A stretch of DNA of 64,000 bases. Origin: Delphinapterus leucas. Taxonomy: Eukaryota; Chordata; Mammalia; Artiodactyla; Monodontidae. The position numbers and the translations under genes are program-made. Shown here piece by piece: positions 57,444-64,000 of the stretch. The first letter of the stretch is position 1. Every line of letters starts with the position of its first letter. The notes below the pieces were generated by a model. That model was not told the DNA's origin, searched no databases, and worked only from the letters and a program-made list of their open reading frames with translations. The stretch spans positions 253,266 to 317,265 of the forward strand of contig NW_022098093.1 of assembly GCF_002288925.2 (NCBI RefSeq), read 5' to 3'.

Positions 57444-59490
57444 AATAATATCTGCTGAATTTTAAACAAGATACAGTCAATTTGCTATCATTAAAATTTG
57501 TCTTTAAAAGTGTTCTATTCATTTATATTTATTAATATTTATTTTAATTTTTAAAAATACATTTGCCTTTTTAATCAACCAATGCTTTCAATTTGAATCA
57601 ATCACACTATTTAAGTGATCAAATATTTCTGAATGGATCAAAGACGTGTATGTCATCAAAGACGGTGAAGTAGAGTGGGAAAGTGCACGGAGGCATCAGA
57701 TCCCTAGGTTAAAATTTCGTCTTGCTCTCCACTGACCAGCCTTGAGTAATGACCTACTCTCTCTAAACTCCAGTGTCCCATAAAATCAGAGGTTAATTTT
57801 ATAATCTCATCTCTAAGATACTTATGAAATGGCTGATGATACATTGAAGTAATGGATCTGTATCCAAAATTCAGAGGATATTTGTCTTTACTTTCTAAAA
57901 GAACTATAATACAATTTTGAAAATAAATAGAACAGATTAAAGACTAGAAATAGTTCCTTCTCTATAGTTACTGTGCTAACAGTAACCAGAAAGCAAAGAG
58001 GACACTTGATAAGAGAATCTTATTGATTTTTTCCCCCAATTATGCTAGGCAGATTCTGTTTATCCACTCTCTTAAACGGATATGAATATGAATTCCCAGA
58101 GGTATTTTTAACAAGATTTCAGGGAAAGGTTTCCATCTCACTGCACTAACAGGATTTGCATGTAGTTGACAGCTGCAGCACATAAATTAAATAAAGTTTT
58201 ATCGATGTGCTAAAAACATGCCATTTACACAAAATATAGCTAAGCCAATGTTTATTTTAAATGAAACAGAAAACAAGAAACATTTGCCCTGAACCAAATG
58301 TTAGTATTTGCTAGCAAAATACTTGTTTGTTTATTTGATTTCGTTTTATTTTTGAATGTGTGCTTTGCAAAAACAATAAGCAAATGAATTAAATGTGAAA
58401 TTTTAGTCATTATGAAATAGTTGCTCCTATATGTCTCTAAAATAGATTACTTGAATAAATAGTTTAAAAGTTAAAGCAGGAAACTAAACAGAAAATGACA
58501 AGGCCTGAGTACTAGTTCTCAGTCTGTTATTAATTAACTGTATTTCTTATGTGAATTGAATGCTTTCTTTCTTCACTGTTGGGTTCCTTATTGTTAAAAA
58601 TGAGGTTTTCAAAGTCCTCTGCTAACTATAAAATTCTATAGTACCATCATAATTTAAAACTGAACAGAATCATACTGCCAAGGAGGAATAATTTACATCG
58701 GAAATAGCTTAACACAGGGAGCATCTTGTTCACAAAATGTTCATGTATTTGTTGCCATCTCCCATTTGCTTTTTAGCAATTTAGTCAAACATGATTCATG
58801 CACTTATCTAAAATGTTATGATCAGCACATTTTATAAAGCAAAACAAAACAACAACAGCAACACCCAGAAACATTCTTCGATGAACTGCTCATGAAGGCA
58901 AATCAGAAGTCCACATTTCAAATCCAGAAGACCCACGGTATCACATACTTCACACATTGAATGAAGCACTTTCACAAAATCAGCTCAGTAAGCTTTCAAA
59001 TTGCTAAGGAAATTTCTTCAGTTAACCCAGGAAGAGCATATGGCTACAGGCCAACAGAAAATGCATTTCCAAAAAATAGGGGTAAAAAAGTCTTGATATT
59101 GGCCATTGTTATGCAATAAAACCAAAGGCCAGCTTTCAACACATCAAGAACTGAGGATGAGATGGTAAGTGGTAAATTTTGCCATGAAGTAGCACACACA
59201 TGAATCAGTGATAGAAGCAGAGGCTATGTTGTTGATAGCTCTTACGCTCTTAGGCTGCTTTGCAAAATACTACAGCTAATGGGGTTGGGAGAGAATGATA
59301 CAGAGAGACTCAACTGTTTTACCCAGAATGCCAAGGGCCAGATATAGGTAAAGATGAGTTGGAAAGAAATGTGGCTCCTGTGAATTCTCAATTACACATG
59401 ACACATATCTTTCCTGTTAAAGCAATGACATGGACAATTGTATATCTGCATATTTTACATTCAAATAAAGCCAGTTCTGTCATCTGCAAT
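57444..59490. other. Unique AT-rich DNA, possible MIR trace, no gene seen
   Basis: No gene. At about 57715-57835 the phrases 'aatgacctactctctctaaa' and 'ataatctcatctctaagata' weakly recall MIR. The remainder looks unique. Confidence 0.35.
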
Positions 59491-59499
59491 AATTTCAAA

Positions 59500-59775
59500 G
59501 TATATAGCCACGCAGCCAAAAAACCAAACAAAAAACAGCAAAGCATAAAGTATAGAAGAAAAATGATAGTTAGCCCAGTATTTTATACCCAGAAGTCTAC
59601 CTTTCATGAATAGAGGCAAAATGACACTTGAAGATATATAAAAACTGAAACCTTAGAATACATGATCTCTCATTTAAAGAACTAGAAACAGATGTACTTC
59701 AGCTAGAAGAAAAGTAAATCCAGAGGAAAAGCACATGAAACAATTTTAAAAATAACAAATATGAATGAACATTAA
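59500..59775 (+). repeat. Ancient L1/HAL1 ORF1 3'-region relic
   Basis: 'gcccagtattttatacccag', 'aagtctacctttcatgaata', 'gaggcaaaatgacacttgaa', 'gatatataaaaactgaaacc' and 'tgtacttcagctagaagaaa' follow the order of the end of L1-type ORF1 and the spacer ('...ttctatacccagcaaaatta tctttcaagaatgaaggc ... gataaacaaaaactgagaga ... gttcttcaggcagaagg'). Frames are destroyed. It may be HAL1, the ORF1-only L1 relative, or an L1M. Confidence 0.55.
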
Positions 59776-60734
59776 ATGAACCATTTCTAAGAAACAGAAA
59801 AACTTAACAAAAAATATACTTCCAATTATGGTTTTCTTCTTTAGCTACATACAGAAGATGATAATGTTAACAGTGTATGCAGCAGGAAGTATAGGTTTTG
59901 GTGAGAAAGAAAAAGGTGTGCAGATGATTAAGAAATTTACAAAGGTAGAGATGCCAAGGTACAGATATAGCATGTGGTTCGGTGACGGCAATAAGAATAG
60001 TAAAGATACGATGCATTTGGTGACTATTATAGTTAAATCTACAATGTTTAACGACAAGAAGACATACTAATAATAATACTAGTATTTATATAAGATCTAC
60101 TTAATTTTCTAAATAAACTATTACAATAAACACCATTATTTTTCAATCCTTTTTCCCCCTTTATTTTCAATATATTTTAGTGTCAGTATATTTCTGTGTC
60201 CTATATTTCTAGTCCAATATACCTTGCAGTGACAAAATATAATTTTTGTCAAAAGAAGCTTTTTATTGAAATGTGATGAGGAAATATGACTCTTCTATAT
60301 GTCAAGGAAATATGATGATAAAACAAACACAATTTGTTATTTTAAGCGTTTCTTTCCAAATGGAAGACTTTCACCTCTAGCAAGTATTTGTTTTACTCTT
60401 AGGGGGTTGTGCACTCTATGGAGAATAAATGCATAGAGAATGTAATCTTTTTTGGGCCTCCATTTTAATCACACACTTGCCTAATCTTCATTTTATTCCT
60501 TGGGGGCACTAGTCATCCTTCAAGAATGCCTTATTGTAATTAAAAAAATACACTGGGTTTGATATGTTGACTTTGCAGATATTTTTGTTGGGAGTGTTGT
60601 ACTCAAGCATGATATAAGTGGAGTGCATTATATTTATATTATGAACACTGCAAATGAACAGAGGTCACAGAATTACAATCTACAGGTTTCGCAGATATCT
60701 CACACATCTGTTACTGCTTCATTAAAGCCATTAC
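59776..60734. other. Unassigned DNA, no gene seen
   Basis: An 80-codon frame (59828-60070) follows the ORF1 relic but carries no domain I recognise. The remainder is unique AT-rich DNA. Confidence 0.4.
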
Positions 60735-60760
60735 ATGTATATGTATATATACATATACAT
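60735..60760. repeat. Perfect 26-bp palindrome
   Basis: The half-site ATGTATATGTATA is followed directly by its exact reverse complement. It is an alternating TA/TG tract, so it may be a microsatellite product rather than a selected site. Confidence 0.95.
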
Positions 60761-60989
60761 ATAAAACTTCCAAGGCTTTTGATCATTCGTATAAAATATG
60801 ATTGATTAGTCACTAAGGAAATGCATTTAAAAATATTTTCCTGAGGAAGGTAGAGCAGGGAAAGTTGTGCATTTTTCAACCATCAAAATATCTAGGGGCA
60901 AAAATATTCAAGGAAATGCAGGCTAGAGTATACCAAAATAACTAATGTTACTCATGACATTGATTTTTTTCAAGTATATAAAAATATTT

Positions 60990-61200
60990 GGGCTTCCCTG
61001 GTGGCGCAGTGGTTGAGAGTCCGCCTGCCGATGCAGGGGACGCGGGTTCGTGCCCCGGTCCGGGAAGATCCCACATGCTGCGGAGCGGCTGGGCCCGTGA
61101 GCCATGGCCGCTGAGCCTGCGCGTCCGGAGCCTGTGCTCCGCAGCGGGAGAGGCCACAACAGTGAGAGGCCCGCGTACTGCAAAAAAAAAAAAAAAAAAA
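60990..61200 (+). mobile_element. CHR-type SINE, short form
   Basis: One of the best preserved copies, with many CpGs intact. It runs from GGGCTTCCCTGGTGGCGCAG to a pure A-tail of about 20 (61182-61201). The RNA polymerase III A-box (TGGCGCAGTGG, 61002-61012) and B-box (GGTTCGTGCCC, 61045-61055) are intact or nearly so. The flanks AAAATATTT and AAAAAATTT may be the duplication. The large open frames on both strands are SINE translations. Confidence 0.95.
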
Positions 61201-61401
61201 ATTTGACCTCTGCACTCATCCTCAATACTTGTATGCATAGTTGGATCAGATATCCATACTTCAAAATGTATAACAGTTGGTGGGAACAGGTGGCAGAGTT
61301 AGCAACACCCCACTTAATCCCTATAAAGTATCACAATGCCTCAGTCCAGTGCTTAGCCTCCCTCACAGAGAGGATTTATAAAAAAGGTAGTTTGCATACG
61401 T

Positions 61402-61430
61402 GTGTGTCTGTGTGTGTGTGTGTCTCTTGG
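61402..61430. repeat. (TG)n microsatellite
   Basis: TG units with TC interruptions. It lies just left of the polypurine tract. Confidence 0.9.
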
Positions 61431-61491
61431 AAGAAAGGAGGATAAGAGGAGGGAGGACAAGAGAGAGCGAGAGCGAGAGCGAGAGCGAGCG

Positions 61492-61529
<38 letters not shown>

Positions 61530-61579
61530 TGAGCTTGAGAGCTTGAGAGAGAGAGAACAAGAGGAGAGAGGAGGGGAGC
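61431..61579. repeat. Polypurine (GA)n/(GAGC)n tract
   Basis: About 150 bases almost all purine on the plus strand, with GAGCGA units (61464-61497), pure GA units (61497-61526) and degenerate GAGCTTGA units (61530-61550). Such tracts can form triplex (H-DNA) structures. The arginine-glutamate and serine-leucine open frames across it are translations of the repeat. Confidence 0.96.
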
Positions 61580-61782
61580 ATGACGTTTGCTAGAATATTA
61601 TAATAGAACTCACTTTCGGTCCTGTTTGAAGAATTTCTCCAAATACAGATATTTGTTTCCTAACTCTGTGAGCTCAAGTTCCCCAAATCACTGACCCTTG
61701 GGAAAATTCCTCTGGGGCTCAAGAAACCTCACAGAACTCATTTACCACACCGTGTTTTTACTTAGTTCTGAGTATATATATT

Positions 61783-62228
61783 TGTTTCCTGTTGTCACTG
61801 TAACAAATTACCACAAACTTAGTGCCTTAAAACAGCACAAATTTATTCTCTTTGAGTTCCAGAGATCAGACTGGGCTAAAGTCATGGTGTCAGCAGTGCT
61901 GTTTCCCTCTAGAATCTAGGGGAAAACTCATTTCCTTGTCATTTTTACTTTTTAGTAGCCTCCAGTAGTCTTTGACATATGGTCACTTTCTCTGAACATC
62001 ACTCCAATTTCTGTTTCCATCATCAAATTGCCTTCTCTTTTCCAGTGTCTCTGATCTTCTACCTCCCTCTTACAAGGACTTCTGTGATTAACATCATACC
62101 CTCCTGGCTAACCCAGAATAATACCACCATCTCAAGATCCTTAAGCACATCTGCAAAGTCTCTTTTTGCCATATAGGTAACATATTAGGATGTGGTCTTT
62201 TGGGGAGGCCATTATTCAGCATACCATA
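61783..62228 (-). mobile_element. MaLR (MLT1-type) LTR
   Basis: A reversed MaLR LTR. 'ttcctgttgtcactgtaaca' with 'aattaccacaaacttagtgc' and 'ttaaaacagcacaaatttat' marks its 3' end. Middle blocks ('gctaaagtcatggtgtcagc', 'ccctcttacaaggacttctg') and a decayed 5' end ('ggtcttttggggaggccatt') follow in the right order. Confidence 0.83.
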
Positions 62229-62359
62229 GTATATAAAATCATTGGGTTAAGAAAGTAGGTTTTTCTATCTATATCTAATAGATGTATCACAAAACAAGAG
62301 CTTATTCTGAACTTAGAATGCAATAAAAAGGCACTAATATCAAGTCATATGTTTTGTAC

Positions 62360-62497
62360 TTATATAGTACTAATTCACAAAAAACTTTCATATCAATCAT
62401 TGAATTTAACTCTCACAATATACCTATACAAGATGTGCTGTTTCACATTTTGCAAATGAATATGCAATCAGAGAAGTGAATAACTTGCCCAAATAGG
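62360..62497 (-). repeat. MIR SINE relic
   Basis: Reversed MIR. 'tgaatttaactctcacaata', 'ttcacattttgcaaatgaat', 'atgcaatcagagaagtgaat' and 'aacttgcccaaatag' match the core read backwards. It stops where the SINE/L1 cluster begins. Confidence 0.72.
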
Positions 62498-62500
62498 CCT

Positions 62501-62711
62501 ATTTTTTTTTTTTTTTTTTCGGTACGCAGGACTCTCGCTGTTGTGGCTTCTCCCGTGCGGAGCACAGGCTCCAGACGCGCAGGCTCAGCGGCCATGGCTC
62601 ATGGGCCCAGCTGCTCCGCGNNNNNNNNNNNNNNNNNNNNNNNNNNNNNNNNCCCGTGTCCCGTGCATCGGCAGGCGGACTCTCAACCACTGCTTCCCAC
62701 CAGGGAAGCCC
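62501..62711 (-). mobile_element. CHR-type SINE, short form, with assembly gap
   Basis: A minus-strand short SINE with poly(T) at 62502-62519 and the head complement GGGAAGCCC at 62703-62711. Its middle is a run of 32 N (62621-62652). The flanks are CCTATTTTT on both sides (62498-62506 and 62712-62720), consistent with insertion into the oligo(T) end of the neighbouring reversed L1. Small changes (GCGCCACC replaced by GCTTCCCACC) suggest divergence or sequencing error near the gap. Confidence 0.9.
62621..62652. other. Assembly gap or masked bases (32 N)
   Basis: The N run replaces the SINE segment between CTGCTCCGCG and CCCGTGTCC. In intact copies of this window the same interval (GCATGTGGGA to GGCACGAA) is exactly 32 bases, so the gap length is consistent with the missing SINE sequence. 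Confidence 0.95.
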
Positions 62712-62715
62712 CCTA

Positions 62716-63238
62716 TTTTTTTTTTAAACATCTTTATTGGAGTATAATTGCTTTTCAATGGTGCGTTAGTTTCTGCTGTATAACAAAGTGAATCAGCTAT
62801 ACATATACATATATCCCCATATCCCCTCCCTCTTGCATCTCCCTCCCATCCTCCTTATCCCACCCTTCTAGGTGGTCACAAAGCACCGAGCTGCTCTCCC
62901 TGTGCTATGCAGCTGCTTCCCACTAGCTATCTATTTAACATTTGGTAGTGTATATCTGTCCATGCCACTCTCTCACTTCGTCCCAGCTTACCCTTTCCCC
63001 TCCTCACGTTCTCAAGTCCATTCTCTACGTCTGTGTCTTTATTCCCGTCCTGACTCTAGGTTCATTTGAACCATTTTTTTTTTTTTTTTTTAGATTCCAT
63101 ATATATGTGTCAGCATACGGTATTTGTTTTTCTCTTTCTGACTTACTTCACTCTGTATGACAGACTTTAGGTCCATCCACCTCACTACAAATAACTCAAT
63201 TTCGTTTCTTTTTATGGCTGAGTAATATTCCATTGTGT
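62716..63238 (-). mobile_element. L1 3' end, 5'-truncated
   Basis: A reversed L1 from its T-run (complement of the A-tail), 'cttattggagtataattgct'-type end, 3' UTR blocks ('ctatacatatacatatatcc', 'gcttcccactagctatctat') and poly(T) at 63074-63091. The complement of the ORF2 end ('ttccatatatatgtgtcagc') follows and stops at 'aatattccattgtgta'. It is well preserved. No clear target-site duplication was found on the right. Confidence 0.9.
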
Positions 63239-64000
63239 AACCAAACTGACTGGATTCAGCTTTAACATGTAAAGAGCTTCGAGTTGTCTGCCCTGCCCTT
63301 ATGTTAAGAATAAAGTCTGGGGCTTCCCTGGTGGCGCAGTGGTTGAGAGTCCGCCTGCCGATGCAGGGGACACGGGTTCGTGCCCTGGTCCGGGAAGATC
63401 CCACATGCCGCGGAGTGGCTGGGCCTGTGAGCCATGGCCGCTGGGCCTGCGCGTCCGGAGCCTGTGCTCCGCAGCAGAAGAGGCCACAGCAGGGAGAGGC
63501 CCACGTACCGCAAAAAAAAAGAATAAAGTCTGGACAAACTGAAAATCAACGACTTTTCTTGGACCCATCAGAGAACTAAAGTCCGAGAACAAACTGTTGC
63601 CCTGAGATCTGGAGGACAGTTACATCCAGAGTAATACAGCAACCTGGAGCTGCTTACCTGGGGAAAAAGCCACTAGAGCCACAAACCGGTAGGAACATTT
63701 AAATGGCAATTTTGTTGAACTGCTGAAAGATAAGTGTAGACTAGCATGCAGGTGAGAAAGTGAAGGGAGCTAGAGTTTCACAAGGGCCCACAGCTTCATG
63801 GGCTTTCTCCCTCCAGGAACCTCATCAAATTCTCACAGTGAAGACTGGAGAAAGATTCCTTCGTAGCTCTGGCAAGGAGAGGAGAGTATCATTGTGAATT
63901 ATTCCCAGGGCATTATCCATGACAAAGGTTTATTCTTTAGCAGAAAAGACTCTGTCAGAGCCTTATAGCTAGGAGAAAGGGAGTTTTATTCCACCCCATT
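63239..64000. repeat. Unassigned repeat-like stretch, interrupted by a SINE
   Basis: Excluding the SINE, 63239-63305 joins to 63534-64000. It is denser in G/C than the neighbouring unique DNA and carries phrases such as 'acccatcagagaactaaagt', 'aacatttaaatggcaatttt', 'ctagagtttcacaagggccc' and 'attcccagggcattatccat'. These suggest a mid-aged retroelement, perhaps an old L1 5' UTR or LTR-internal segment. I cannot name it. It runs off the window edge. Confidence 0.3.
63320..63518 (+). mobile_element. CHR-type SINE, short form
   Basis: A complete short SINE with an exact 15-base target-site duplication AAGAATAAAGTCTGG (63306-63320 and 63519-63533). The A-box TGGCGCAGTGG and B-box GGTTCGTGCCC are kept, and the A-tail is short (nine A). 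It interrupts the unassigned repeat-like sequence that continues to the window end. Confidence 0.95.

Noticed and set aside
60990..61070. Possible true tRNA gene in the SINE head
   Set aside because: The A- and B-boxes are those of the tRNA-derived SINE. The cloverleaf is not kept and the sequence continues into the SINE body.
60923..61264. Opposed open frames around 61 kb
   Set aside because: They are read-through of the short SINE at 60990-61200.
61363..61593. Arg-Glu repeat and Ser-Leu repeat proteins
   Set aside because: They are translations of the (GA)n/(GAGC)n tract.
1..64000. CRISPR arrays, operons, ribosome binding sites, terminators, plasmid or phage modules
   Set aside because: The window is mammalian nuclear DNA. 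The repeat pattern is interspersed retroelements, and no prokaryotic features are present.

Overview
The window is AT-rich mammalian nuclear DNA and almost certainly cetacean (whale or dolphin). The main evidence is a set of tRNA-derived SINEs of the CHR type (Cetacea-Hippopotamus-Ruminant). Most are a short, internally deleted form that I associate with the cetacean CD/CDO-type subfamilies. They occur with artiodactyl-type LINE-1 3' ends, and no Alu, B1, BovB or pig PRE-1 elements were seen. The species cannot be fixed from the sequence alone.

No functional protein-coding gene, exon series, rRNA or tRNA gene is supported. Every long open frame I could identify belongs to a transposon or a processed pseudogene; a few short ones remain unassigned. 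The window is best read as an intergenic or deep intronic stretch, with the following layout. 1-6 kb: one long SINE, a small L1 tail, an MIR and mostly unique DNA. 6-7.7 kb: an L1 with a twin-primed inverted 5' half inserted into an L2. 8.3-10.9 kb: an LTR-like stretch, an L2 split by a SINE, microsatellites and two long SINEs in tandem orientation. 11-11.8 kb: an RPL7A processed pseudogene on the minus strand. 13-22 kb: two short SINEs, a CTCF-like motif, a long (TG)n, an MIR pair and a MaLR LTR. 22.2-24.5 kb: a decayed class I endogenous retrovirus with one LTR, a tRNA-Ile-type primer binding site and a broken gag.

26-32 kb: two further L1 3' ends, a SINE and an ancient L1-like stretch. 36.4-36.8 kb: a MaLR LTR. 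37.4-44.1 kb: a near-full-length L1 with a YY1-type site, a tandem-repeat 5' UTR, dead ORF1 and ORF2, a SINE inserted in ORF2 and flanking target-site duplications. 44-62 kb: mostly unique AT-rich DNA with MIR and L2 relics, a MaLR LTR, a 59-bp tandem duplication, a SINE, palindromes and a long polypurine tract. 62-64 kb: a nested MIR/SINE/L1 cluster with a 32-N gap, then a SINE and an unassigned repeat-like stretch running off the edge.

The elements do not cooperate as a biological system. They form layers of insertions. MIR, L2, MaLR and ERV relics are the oldest, L1 copies were inserted into or beside them, and short CHR SINEs sit in several L1 copies and tails. I found no convincing evidence for an undescribed functional system. 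The more informative signals are insertion-mechanism footprints, the L1 5' UTR tandem array, a few non-B-DNA tracts and two candidate regulatory stretches.
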